A stretch of 64,000 nt of DNA from an uncultured Prevotella sp. (GTDB taxonomy: Bacteria; Bacteroidota; Bacteroidia; Bacteroidales; Bacteroidaceae), in NCBI GenBank assembly GCA_944320235.1, contig CALUGQ010000008.1, forward strand, positions 50,017-114,016. Direction: 5' to 3'. Below, one piece after another: positions 27,024 to 36,300 of this stretch. Each line of letters starts with the position of its first letter. Within the stretch, counting starts at the first letter, position 1. The translations under genes were made by a program, and so were the position numbers. The notes beneath the pieces are model-generated. The model did not search any database. It worked only from the letters and a program-made list of their open reading frames with translations, and was not told the DNA's origin.

Positions 27024-27779
27024 TCAGAGCGCATCCAGGTCCAGGTCTTCCAGCTTGCCAACCTCTGGCTTCTTCTCCTCTATGCTCTTCATCACGGAGG
27101 CTATTTCGCCGCTTACGGCATCGCCCTCAACGCCGAGGGCCTTGTCGATGGCTGCCACGTCGGCAGCGGCATCCTTGGGCAAACCCTCGTCGGTGATGGT
27201 CTGCTGGTAGGCCTCCACCAATTCGTCGTACTTCTTCAGGCTCTTGTTGACCTTCCTTATCTGCCCGATGTCGGCGACCGAAAGTCCCAGCCCGGCCAGC
27301 GCGCCCACGGCGGCGCCAGTGCCGGCTTGCTTCATGTCGCCCTTGAGCAGGCCGCCTATGCCTCCGGCCACGGCCCCTACGCCCACCTTCTTAAGTATGT
27401 TGCCATAGAGGTTGCGGCGTGCCTTGAGCACACCGTTCACCGTTGCCACGTCCCAGGCGTTGCCTTCAGCGTCGGTGATGAAGTAATAGTACCTCTCGGT
27501 GCCGTCAGCGTTGGTTATCACCTTGCCCGACTCGTCTTTCAGAGTCATCTTGCTCACCTTGAACTCCGGCACGTTGAGCAGCATGGCCCTTATGGCCTTG
27601 GCGCTGTCTGAAAGCTCCGGCGCTGCGGCCTGCGAGGCTTGCGAGGCCCCAGCCTGCGCTGTGGCTACGTCCTGGGCTGCCTTTCCCAGTTTTTTCAAGA
27701 ATCCCTGTGCCTGCGATGCGACAGGGGCCACTGCCAGCACTGCGGCCAGCACCATGGCTTGCGAAAAACGTTTGTTCAT
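27024..27779 (-). CDS. Exported protein with glycine-zipper segment, function unknown
   Basis: The 251-residue protein has a signal peptide (MNKRFSQAMVLAAVLAVAPVASQA, then Q) and an Ala/Gln-rich stretch. A beta region follows (MTLKDESGKVITNADGTERYYYF). Next comes a glycine-zipper-like hydrophobic segment around residues 125-160 (VGVGAVAGGIGGLLKGD, then GTGAAVGALAGLGLSV), which often inserts in membranes. A helical acidic C-terminus ends the protein. It starts 80 bases after the 27860-29446 gene and may belong to the tubulin-like gene train, but it could be independent. No family was recognised. Confidence 0.75.
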   Translation of the reverse strand: MNKRFSQAMVLAAVLAVAPVASQAQGFLKKLGKAAQDVATAQAGASQASQAAAPELSDSAKAIRAMLLNVPEFKVSKMTLKDESGKVITNADGTERYYYFITDAEGNAWDVATVNGVLKARRNLYGNILKKVGVGAVAGGIGGLLKGDMKQAGTGAAVGALAGLGLSVADIGQIRKVNKSLKKYDELVEAYQQTITDEGLPKDAAADVAAIDKALGVEGDAVSGEIASVMKSIEEKKPEVGKLEDLDLDAL

Positions 27780-27859
27780 TGCTTAAAGATTTTAACTGTT
27801 GTAAATATTAATGATGGAACAGTCCTTGGCGAACCTTTGCCATGCCCTGCCGTGGACGC

Positions 27860-29446
27860 TCAGAAATGCTTGTTTGTGCGCTTGTACATCTTGACGCGCA
27901 GCTGCTTCATGTGGTAGTCGCCGCTGGCTCGCCTCACAAAGTCGGCAAACGGCAAGCTGGTTATCTTTATGCTCTCGTCGGCGGACGGGCAGAACACGAA
28001 GGCCGTGGGCAGCTTTGCCCTGTCAAGTTCTATCTCCACGCGCCCCTGTGCGTCGGTCATTCCCACCTGCACGTACTTGTCGGCCTCGGCCTTTATGGCG
28101 CGCCGGAAGCGGCGCGGCGTGTTGTACACCACCGGGGAAGGCGGCTCCGCCCCATAGTAAGCCCACAGCTCCACGGTAGGGAGCGGGTTGCCCTCGCTGA
28201 GGGTGAGCCACTCCACTACGGTGAACCCCACGTTGAGCGGCTGCTTCTTGATGAGTTCCTCAAGCTTGGCAATGCGCGAGGTATAAAAGTCGGAGGCGTT
28301 GTTGTTGTTCACCACGCCGAGGAAATAAATCCCGGCCGAGGCGTAGCGGTACACGTCGTCCTGCGTGCCGGTGCCGGCTTTCTTCATCTTGATAAGCTCC
28401 GACAGGGCTGCGGTGGCAAGCCTTTCGTAACGCATGCACGTGTCGCAGCGCTGTATGCTCGCCATTACGGCCGGTTTCATGCTCAAGGGGGCGTCATTGG
28501 CCTCTATGGCCTCCACGAAGGCGGCTCGCGCGTCGGCGTAGTTGCGCTGCGCAAAGAGGCGGCCTCCGTCGGCCATGCGGGCGCTGAACTCGGTGACGAA
28601 CACCTCCTTCTCTATCACCACGGGCAGCACCACGTAGCTCTTCTTTGAGCGCGGGCCGAGCGAACTTATGTCGATGGCGAGGTGGTTCGTCTTGTCGGAG
28701 TATATGTCTACGGCCGTAAGCTCCCTCAGGGCGGCCTCGGCGCGCCCCAGCCGCGCCTCGGCGGCGTCGTGGCTGTCGAAGTCTGCGTCGGTGGCCTTGC
28801 CGGTCTCGATGAGCGCGGTAAGCCTGCCATACTCCTTGCGCGCAGCCTCGGCCTCATCGCGGGCAGCCTGCAGCGATGCCACGGGCAGCACCACGGATAT
28901 CACGCTGACGTTCGGGTCGGCCTTGCTCGGCGCCGAAGTCACCGTTGCCCCTAGCTTGTCGCTGCACTTCACGGTAAGGCCCTTGATGGTGGTGGATATC
29001 TCCAGCTCTGCCTCAGCGGCGTTGAGGCGCGCGTCGTTGCCGCGCGTCTGGTCTTCGTAGCGTATGGGCTGCTCTATCTCCTCTATGCGGTAGGCCACGA
29101 GGAAGTCGGGCTTAAGCGTGGCTATGAACTCGGTTGTGTAAACGTCGCCCATGCGGCTCACCTCCACCTTGGCCTCGCGGGTGTCGCCGGCTGCCAGTAT
29201 CAGCTTGTATTCATAAAGCCCGTCGGGCCGCTTGCCGCTGGGCCTCACCTCCTCCACGGGCTGACTCGCGTTGGTCACACGCAGTATAAGGCTGCTGTGG
29301 GCCGACAGCACGAGCACGCCCTTCCGCCCTTCGAGGTCGGCAAACTGGTCGGAGGCGGCGTCGCGGCTGTTGGATATGTACTCCTCCTGCGCCCGCGCCT
29401 GGCCCATGGCCAGCACCGCGAGCAGTATGCAAAGCAAACGTCTCAT
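27860..29446 (-). CDS. Large exported protein of the tubulin-like locus, function unknown
   Basis: The 528-residue protein has a signal peptide (MRRLLCILLAVLAMGQARA). Residues ~40-150 form a beta-rich domain, and ~185-245 a helical stretch rich in Ala and Glu (AARDEAEAARKEYGRL). Around 290-400 there is a TPR-like region (LFAQRNYADARAAFVEAI). The C-terminal ~100 residues are beta-rich. No catalytic motif is seen. It starts 29 bases after the NTF2-like gene, so it is very probably co-transcribed with it. A periplasmic scaffold role is an inference from the repeat-like helices. Confidence 0.75.
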   Translation of the reverse strand: MRRLLCILLAVLAMGQARAQEEYISNSRDAASDQFADLEGRKGVLVLSAHSSLILRVTNASQPVEEVRPSGKRPDGLYEYKLILAAGDTREAKVEVSRMGDVYTTEFIATLKPDFLVAYRIEEIEQPIRYEDQTRGNDARLNAAEAELEISTTIKGLTVKCSDKLGATVTSAPSKADPNVSVISVVLPVASLQAARDEAEAARKEYGRLTALIETGKATDADFDSHDAAEARLGRAEAALRELTAVDIYSDKTNHLAIDISSLGPRSKKSYVVLPVVIEKEVFVTEFSARMADGGRLFAQRNYADARAAFVEAIEANDAPLSMKPAVMASIQRCDTCMRYERLATAALSELIKMKKAGTGTQDDVYRYASAGIYFLGVVNNNNASDFYTSRIAKLEELIKKQPLNVGFTVVEWLTLSEGNPLPTVELWAYYGAEPPSPVVYNTPRRFRRAIKAEADKYVQVGMTDAQGRVEIELDRAKLPTAFVFCPSADESIKITSLPFADFVRRASGDYHMKQLRVKMYKRTNKHF

Positions 29447-29475
29447 GTATGTATGCGTTATGTGTCAATGTACCA

Positions 29476-30519
29476 TCAGAGGTCGAAGCCCGCCAGGGTG
29501 GTTATGTCCTTGTCGGGCTGCTGCCTCACCCCGCCCACCATCTCGGGCTGCCACGTGCGCACGTGGATTATCGGGTCGCCGCCATCCTCGGGGAAATCCC
29601 AGAGCAGGAAGAGGTAGCCCTCGTCGCTGTAAGTGCTCGAGCGCCACTCCTGGCGCAGGCGCACGCCATACTTCGTGGGGTCCTTCTGCGAGCGGGTTAT
29701 GCCCGGGCAACCGCCGGCCTCGTCGCCGTCGCCTATCTGCGAGAACTTCACGTCGATCCACTTGTTGCGGTGGAACGCTTTCCTCAGGTTGGTGATGTAC
29801 TGCTGCTTGTTCTGCTTGGCATACTCAACCTTGGCCTGGGCGGGCCTCATCTCGCTCGGGCGGGTCATCACTACCTTGCCGGTGATGATGAGGGCGTCGT
29901 CGCTGAACATCTTCTCAATGGTCTGTATGTCCTTCTTGTTGTAGGCCGTGCGGAAGCGCTCCACGTACTGCAGTATCACCATCTGCTTCTCCTTGTCGAC
30001 CACCGAGCCGCAACGCTCCATGCTCTCCGACGTCTGCGCGTCGAGGGCGAAGCGGAAGTCGGTGATGTTTCCCTGCGGGTCGAACTCCACCACGGCCTCC
30101 TGGTAGGTGCCGAGGCCGAACTCCTCTCCCTCCGGGGTGATGATGAGCGGTATGTGGCTTACCATCATCGAGCCGTCCTTGAACACCCACACGCGCTCCA
30201 CCACCTCCGAGTCGTCGCAGTAGAAAGGCGTTACGGCCCAGATGCGCAGCAGCGACTTGAGCGAAAAGTCGTCCATGGGCAGGCCCTTGGTGGTGAGTAT
30301 GGTCTTCGCGTCCTGCGCCCTGTTGATCTCGCTGAGCACCACGCTGAGGTTCCGCTCGGCAGTGCCTATGGCCAGCGGGCGCTCCACGCCCTCGTCGGTG
30401 AGCAGCGTCACGCCTATCTGCTCGGCCCTGGCGGCTGCCGAGGCGAGCAGGCCGAGCACGGCCAGGGCCAGCGCAGCCACCTTGATTCTCATTGTCTTGG
30501 TTGCTTCCATATTGTTCAT
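29476..30519 (-). CDS. Exported protein with NTF2/SnoaL-like domain, tubulin-like locus
   Basis: The start at 30519 (MNNMEATKTMRIK) gives 347 residues with a signal peptide core VAALALAVLGLLASAAARA. Starts at 30510 and 30492 are equally possible. The middle (about residues 165-260) reads VERFRTAYNKKDIQTIEKMFSDDALIITG, a pattern seen in cystatin/NTF2-fold proteins. The N-terminal half is a separate beta-rich region. The end has WDFPEDGGDPIIHVRTWQPE. No catalytic residues can be assigned. It follows the 30530 gene by about 10 bases and is part of the tubulin-like gene train. Confidence 0.72.
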   Translation of the reverse strand: MNNMEATKTMRIKVAALALAVLGLLASAAARAEQIGVTLLTDEGVERPLAIGTAERNLSVVLSEINRAQDAKTILTTKGLPMDDFSLKSLLRIWAVTPFYCDDSEVVERVWVFKDGSMMVSHIPLIITPEGEEFGLGTYQEAVVEFDPQGNITDFRFALDAQTSESMERCGSVVDKEKQMVILQYVERFRTAYNKKDIQTIEKMFSDDALIITGKVVMTRPSEMRPAQAKVEYAKQNKQQYITNLRKAFHRNKWIDVKFSQIGDGDEAGGCPGITRSQKDPTKYGVRLRQEWRSSTYSDEGYLFLLWDFPEDGGDPIIHVRTWQPEMVGGVRQQPDKDITTLAGFDL

Positions 30520-30529
30520 TGTGCGTCGA

Positions 30530-31252
30530 TTATTCGTTAACAATAAATCCTACCGCGCCATGCCCGCTGTAATTGGCCACCTTGTCGGGCTTGCCCGTGG
30601 CGAGGTTGACGCGCTCCCTGCCCGGCGAGAGGAAGGCCACGAGCTTGCCCTCGCGGCTGTATATGGCGAGATAGCAGGCCTCGGGGTTGGGCAGCTGGGC
30701 GTAGTAGCCGTAGCTTGCCACCTTGCCTTCGGCCTTCATGCGCATTATCCGCTCGGCCATGGGCTTGTAGTCGGCGAACCTCATCAGCTCGGCCACGGCC
30801 TCGGGCACCACCGGCGCCACCGTGGACACAAACTCGGGCTGCGCCTCCGAGCCAGCGGCCCGGCCGGCTTCAGCGGCGGCGGGGTTGGCTATCACCTCCG
30901 AGTTGGCTACCGGCAGTATGTCGCTCTTCTTCACATAGATGAACGAGCGGAACATATTGCCGCGCGGCAGCGACATGGTGGTCCACAGCGCCTGCTTGTT
31001 GTTCACGGCCAGGCCCGGGCTGTTGCGCAGTTTCTTCTGCCCGGCTGCCCACTTGTTTATCTCGGCGTAGAGTATCTCCTCTGCCAGCGAGCGCGCCTCG
31101 TCGGCAGTGGCGGCTGTCACCTCTGCGTAGAGATAGCTGCTGTTCTTCTTGATGCTGTTTATCTTTTTCTTTGCCTCGTCGGTGTCGTCGGCCATGGCCA
31201 CGGCAACCATGAGGCAGGCGGCGATGGCCGCCAGGAAGCGTATTCCTTTCAT
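30530..31252 (-). CDS. Exported LPP20-like protein, tubulin-like locus
   Basis: The 240-residue protein has a signal peptide (MKGIRFLAAIAACLMVAVAMA). The first domain contains YLYAEVTAATADEARSLAEE and AEINKWAA, a pattern like LPP20/FlgT-type N-terminal folds (a strand, then A...A helix). FRSFIYVKKSDILPV follows. The C-terminal domain (about 150-240) reads YGYYAQLPNPEACYLAIYSREGKLVAFLSPG. Function is unknown. It is 7 bases downstream of the 31260-32369 gene, so tight operon membership is clear. The LPP20-like call is tentative. Confidence 0.7.
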   Translation of the reverse strand: MKGIRFLAAIAACLMVAVAMADDTDEAKKKINSIKKNSSYLYAEVTAATADEARSLAEEILYAEINKWAAGQKKLRNSPGLAVNNKQALWTTMSLPRGNMFRSFIYVKKSDILPVANSEVIANPAAAEAGRAAGSEAQPEFVSTVAPVVPEAVAELMRFADYKPMAERIMRMKAEGKVASYGYYAQLPNPEACYLAIYSREGKLVAFLSPGRERVNLATGKPDKVANYSGHGAVGFIVNE

Positions 31253-31259
31253 AGCTTTG

Positions 31260-32369
31260 TCATTTTAAGTCCTTGGTAAAGAAGTCTTCGGTGACATTCT
31301 GCAGTGGTATGTAGGCATAGGCCGTGGCCTCGGCCGCACCATCCCCGCCCGATAGCATACCCAGAGGCAGCCTTATGCTGAGCACGTGGCTGTAGGCCAG
31401 CTTGGTGTTGAGGGCGAATATGGTGGCGGTCAGCTCCTTGTCGGTGTGCGTCTTCACGCCTACGTAGAGGCGGCAACCCTCGCCCAGGCACAGGGCTACG
31501 AACTGCTGGAGCGTTACGTCGGCCTTGGTGGAGCTGTAGCCGTAGCGGTTGACGGTGAGCCTGAGCGGCGTTGGCCGCTCGGCAATGCCAGTGAGGAACA
31601 GGTTGGTGGCCGTTTGCACGGGCTTGCGCGGGTCGGCCAGCGGCCTTGCCCCGGCCTTGCCCTCGGCCAGGTAGAGGTCGGCGCGTATGAGCTTGCTCAG
31701 ATACTGCCCACCCTCGGCCACCACATAGCCCCCGGAGCGGTACGTCTTGGCCGCAGCCCATGGGGCGAGGGCGGCGCTGTCGGCCAGCGGCTCGGCCCGC
31801 CTGACGTTGCGCACGAAGATGTCCTCAAGCTCGGCAGCGTCGGCGCCAAGCATCAGCTGGCAGTCGGCGGGGAACGTAAGCGCAAGCCTGCGGCCCCCTA
31901 CCGTCCACCCCACGCGGTACATCCGCCGCTCTATCTCCTCTACGGTGAAAGGCGCGCCAGGGCCTACCTCGGCAAGCATAGCTGCCGTGCCGCCCACGCA
32001 CGCCACCTTGTCGATGGCCATGCGGGCGGCAGGCTCGCGGAGGTCGAGGCGGAGGTCGAGTTCCAGGGCGTAACGCTCAAGGAAGTCGAGCAGCGCCATG
32101 GGGCGGTAAGCATCGGCCATGCGGCTGTCGAAAAGGCGGTAGCCCACGTGCGACACCTCGCCAAAGGCGTTGGTGCGCACCCGCAACCGGCGGCCACGGT
32201 AAGTCCACGTGCTGTCGTCGGCCATGCCAATGACGGCCCCGTCGGGTACGCTCACGCCCACTGCTGCGGCTATGCGGGCCAGCCGCTTGGTGGCGAATGG
32301 TGGCGACGCGGCGGCGATGGCAGCTCCGGCCAATGCCAACGCCAGCGCGATATGCCTCAAGGCACTCAT
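31260..32369 (-). CDS. Exported protein of unknown function, tubulin-like locus
   Basis: The 369-residue protein has a signal peptide (MSALRHIALALALAGAAIAAA). A region starting DSTWTYRGRRLRVRTNAFGEVSHVGYRLF follows, then a long mixed domain with few hydrophobic segments. No catalytic motif or lipobox is visible. Its ATG overlaps the stop of the zinc-ribbon/MORN gene (ATGA), so the two are translationally coupled. It is one of the exported proteins encoded with the tubulin-like GTPase. Confidence 0.72.
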   Translation of the reverse strand: MSALRHIALALALAGAAIAAASPPFATKRLARIAAAVGVSVPDGAVIGMADDSTWTYRGRRLRVRTNAFGEVSHVGYRLFDSRMADAYRPMALLDFLERYALELDLRLDLREPAARMAIDKVACVGGTAAMLAEVGPGAPFTVEEIERRMYRVGWTVGGRRLALTFPADCQLMLGADAAELEDIFVRNVRRAEPLADSAALAPWAAAKTYRSGGYVVAEGGQYLSKLIRADLYLAEGKAGARPLADPRKPVQTATNLFLTGIAERPTPLRLTVNRYGYSSTKADVTLQQFVALCLGEGCRLYVGVKTHTDKELTATIFALNTKLAYSHVLSIRLPLGMLSGGDGAAEATAYAYIPLQNVTEDFFTKDLK

Positions 32370-33037
32370 GGCTTTATGGCCGTCTGTTCGCCGCCGTGGT
32401 GCCAGTAGCCAATGCCGCTGATGCGGCCGTCGCGGAAGTCGCCCTCAAAGCGGTCGCCGGGGTTGGCGACAAAGTCCTTAGAGCTTACGATCTTGTGCTG
32501 CCTCGTGTAGGTTATCGTGCCATAGCCGTGGGGCTGGCCGTTCTTCAGGTCGCCCTCATAGATGCCATAGCCAAGGTCTACCCGCCCGCGCCCGTTATGC
32601 ACCTGCGGGGCGGCAGGGCGGCGCGAGGGCTTTGCCTCGGGCTTGGCGGCAGGCTCTGGCGCAGGCTCGGCCTGCACGGCGGGTGCCGCAGCGGGAGCCG
32701 CAGCGGCGGTGTCGGCGGCAGCGGCAGTGTCGGCTGCCACGGTGGCGGGCTTCGGGGCGGGCGTCTCCACCGGTTGCCCGGCCTTGCCATCGTCGCCGGA
32801 GAAGGCTGCCATGCCTCCCCACACGCCTCCTCCTACCACCACAAGCGCGCCCACGCCAATGAGAACCTGGCGCTTGTGCTCGTTCCACCATTTGCTGAAG
32901 CCGCTATCCCCGCCGCCGTCGAACGGCATGAGGGGCTTTCCGCACTCCTTGCAAACGAAGTTTGTCTTCTCAGCTTCCTGCTGCACATTAAACATATCGC
33001 ACTCTTCGTCGCGACATATTCCAATTTTCTTTGCCAT
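32366..33037 (-). CDS. Zinc-ribbon, single-TM, MORN-repeat protein
   Basis: The start at 33037 gives 223 residues. A zinc ribbon at the N-terminus is built from C-type pairs (ICRDEEC, then FVCKECGKPL). One transmembrane segment covers about residues 57-77 (LIGVGALVVVGGGVWGG). A Pro/Ala/Thr-rich linker leads to two MORN-like repeats (GYGIYEGDLKNGQPHGYGTI; FEGDFRDGRISGIGYW). The ribbon would face the cytoplasm and the MORN part the periplasm, or the reverse. MORN repeats bind lipids or proteins. It lies between the tubulin-like gene (313-base gap with array C) and the 31260 gene. A membrane linker for the GTPase is inferred. Confidence 0.8.
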   Translation of the reverse strand: MAKKIGICRDEECDMFNVQQEAEKTNFVCKECGKPLMPFDGGGDSGFSKWWNEHKRQVLIGVGALVVVGGGVWGGMAAFSGDDGKAGQPVETPAPKPATVAADTAAAADTAAAAPAAAPAVQAEPAPEPAAKPEAKPSRRPAAPQVHNGRGRVDLGYGIYEGDLKNGQPHGYGTITYTRQHKIVSSKDFVANPGDRFEGDFRDGRISGIGYWHHGGEQTAIKP

Positions 33038-33138
33038 TGCTTTATTGTTGTTGGTTGTTATTGGTTGCTTGTTGCCGCGGCAGCCTTGGCCGCTCCTGAT
33101 TTGTAATAATATTTGCCTGCGCCTGCCTATTGGCGCAA

Positions 33139-33298
33139 GCACCTGAGCCACAGCGCGTTGCCATACATGCCGTTTTATATTGCGAAACGGCCTATATCAG
33201 GCTGCAAAACGGCACGTTTGGCAATGCGAAACGGCACGTATTGCAAGCCCAAACGCCCCGCAGGGGGCTGCGCGGGGGGCTTTGTAATAATATTTTGG
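33139..33298 (+). repeat. 22-bp palindrome array, copy C (inside the tubulin-like locus)
   Basis: Cores start at 33163, 33185, 33207, 33229 and 33251 (for example AAACGGCACGTTT), exactly 22 bases apart. The head is ACCTGAGCCACAGCGCGTTG at 33141-33160; the tail TTTGTAATAATATTT is at 33281-33295. The same 15 bases occur on the other side at 33100-33114, so the copy is bracketed by a direct repeat. It fills the gap between the stop of the tubulin-like gene and the start of the MORN gene; no gene lies in that gap. Confidence 0.8.
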
Positions 33299-33350
33299 CA
33301 TGGCCAACGGCCCGCCCCTGCCGCTCGGGCCGGGGCGGGCCGCGGCTGCG

Positions 33351-36300
33351 TCAGAGGTCTTTCAGCTCCTTGTCGAATATCTCCATGGCCAGCTTCTTGT
33401 ACTCGGCGTACTTCGGGTCGAACTGGTTTCCCTCGCACATGGTGGGCAGGATTACCTGCTGCACCACGCCGCCCACGGCCTTGCGCATGGCGGCCTTCTG
33501 CTCGTTGCTGCGCGCCTGCTTGCCCAACGCGGCGTCAACCTGCTGGCTGAGCAGCGTGAACTTCTTGAAGTCGTGGGCCAGCACGTCGAGGCATCCGGCG
33601 AAATCCTTGCTGAGCTTCACCCAGTTGTCGCCGAATACATCGTCGGGAATGTTCATCGCAAAGAACCGCTCGCCCGTGGTGGGGTCTTGCTGCGGCTGCA
33701 CCAGCTGCATGGCGAAGGCCAGCATGAGCGGCTTCTTCACGCTGTGCATTATCTCGCGCGAGTCCAACTCGAAGAGCGGCGGCAACGGCTTGGCAAAGCT
33801 CTCCGTGTGGAGCACCATGCGGTTGAGCGCGCCCTGCGGGGCTGCCAGCAGGCGGTCGTAGCGGTCCTTGAGCACCTTCAGGTTCTCGGCGTAGCGGATG
33901 GGGAAGCCGGCCTTGGCGCAAACCACCACTATCTGGTTTTGCTTGAAATTCTCCGACAAGTCGCCGTCGGACTTAGGGACGAAGCCCGGAACGGTTTGGG
34001 CGAAAGCGTCGAGCAGCTTGTTGACAAAGGCTTGCGTAGAGTCGCTGCCGGCCTTGGGCAGGGCCAGCTGCACCATGGTCATCATGCCGCCCTCATTGCC
34101 GGCAATCACCTTGTTGGTTTCTTCAGCGTTAAGCTGCACGTAGGGCATGGCACTCGCCACGGCCTGCTTAACGAATGCCTCTATCTTCTCGTCGGAGTTA
34201 AGCTCGTTCTTCAGCTTGTCGAGTATGTTCACGCCCACCATCTTCATCAGCGGGTCGCTGTTGGCGGTGTCTTCCATGGCCGCGCGGGCGTTCTTCGTGC
34301 AGGTGTCGAGGATGATGTCTGAGGCCGTGTCGAAGTCTACCGACGAGTAGAGGTTGGCAAACGTGCGCTCGCCGTCCTCGCCCAGGCTCGCTATCATGCG
34401 CGAGCGTATCTCGGCGGCGTTGTCGTTCTGGTAGGCGAAGTTAACGGTATACTGGTGGACAAGCTGGCGAACCTTGTCGGGATCGTACTTCTTTATTATG
34501 GCCTCGTCGCCCATGGCGCTCTTCTGGCACTTCGACTCGGCCTGCGCGGCAACTACCTTGAGCACGGCATTAAGCTCGTCCTTGAACGCCTTGATGCCCT
34601 CAATCATGTTGCCGAGCTCCACCACTATCTCCTGCAAGAGGCTGATGCCGAACTGGTATGCCTCCATCCTCGTGGCCGTGATGTAGTAGTTGCACTTGGC
34701 CGACTTGTAGGAAGCAAACACTTTCGACGATGCGTTGGTGAGCGCGTCCTTAAGCCATCCTATGGCCTCCCACTCCGTATTGGCCACCTTTATCTTCTGC
34801 GCAAACTCCTGAAGCTCTGCCTCCATGTTGCCTATCTGCTGCTTGAACGTGGTGATGCGGTCCGAGCAGTCGCCCCGAAGCAGCTGGGCATACTTCTCAA
34901 TCTCAAGCACGCTCTTGCTGTCCTTGGTGCCGCTGGCCCACTCGTCGAACAGTATCTTCTCTATGTGGCGGCGTATGTGGCGCGCGTAACCCCTTATCTG
35001 CTCGCGCTGTATGTCGTAGAACTTTTTCACGCCGTGGGCGCGGAAGCTCTCGTTGTAGTAGTTGTCGGCAAACTTGGTGAACTCGGCAAACCACTGTTTC
35101 TTCTCAAACTGTTTCTGCACGAGGCCTGCATCCTGCTGCATCCGCTCCTCCCAGGTGATGCTGAAGTCGCGCCACCGCTTGGTGTTTGGCCCCTCGATGA
35201 TGGGCTTGGCCAGCGTCAGGCAGGCGTTGGAGAGCAGGAACCGCTCGCGGTTCTTCTTGTCCTTGATTTCGTCGAGGAAGCCAGTGCCCACCTCTTCGAG
35301 CGAGCACTCGCCGTAGCCAACGCCGTCTTGCCACAGGTTATAGGCCAGCTGGCGCGCGGCCTGCACCGCATAGCTGTACGACACGAACTCTGCTATCTCG
35401 GTTTCGGGATACTCTATGCGCGTGATGCCGAATGAAAGGAACTTCCTGCTGCGGTTCTTCTCGCCGCCCTGGTCTTGCTCCGGGCCTGCGCCGTCGTTCT
35501 CGCAGCCCACGAGGCGGGCCATCTTTCCCTTGCCGCCGGTGAGGTTTGCCACGACGATGGTCTGGAACATGAAGTCGGCCACCGACGCCGGCAGGCCGCT
35601 CGAAAGGTCGAGCTTCTTGCCTGCCTCGTTCACATTAGTATATATGTAGGCTGCCTCGAACGACTCCTGGCTCCTGCCGAGCAGCCTCTGCACGTCTTGC
35701 GAGAACACGTCTTTCTCGCCCGTCACGTCGAGCGGGGCGTAATGCCCGGTGCTGATGGCGTTAAGCTCAAGCAGCGCGGCGTAGCCGTTTGCCTGGTAGA
35801 AGCCGTTGTCGTGGCTCGGTATCTCCACGTTGCGCTCAGGCACGTAGAGGAAAAGGCGTATCTTGAAGGCGTGCGTCGACTCCTCGTATGGGAAGAGCTT
35901 GCGTATCTGAGCTATGGCGTCGACGATGGAGCCGGAGCCAGTTCCTCCTGCAAGTCCGGCACAGATGTGGAACGTAACGTCGTTGTCATTCGGCTCCGCG
36001 TGCTGCAGCCGCGCCACGGCGCTGCGCACCACGTTGTCGAAGTTGCGCGTGTTGTTGCGGTCGCTCAGGTTGTTGGCGATGAGGATGCGGCCGAGCCGCC
36101 TTCTCTGCCCACCTATGCCGGCTGTTATCAGCGGCCCCATGTGCTCGTCGATGAGCCTCTTGTCGCTATCGTTGATGAAGCACTGAAGGCCCGGATACAT
36201 ATTGAGGTTCTGCAGCATGGAAGCGTTCACCCCGTTGATGCTCACCTTCTGGGCCTCGCCCAGGTGCACGCTCTTGCCCATCACCTTCCAACCGGTGCGG

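Noticed and set aside
26760-27611. Long plus-strand frame over array B
   Set aside because: It overlaps the well-supported minus-strand gene at 27024-27779 and the array; its protein has no domain pattern.
33163-33263. CRISPR array at copy C or any other 22-bp array
   Set aside because: The 13-bp repeat and 9-bp spacer are too short for CRISPR, the spacers are themselves near-palindromic, and no cas gene is nearby.
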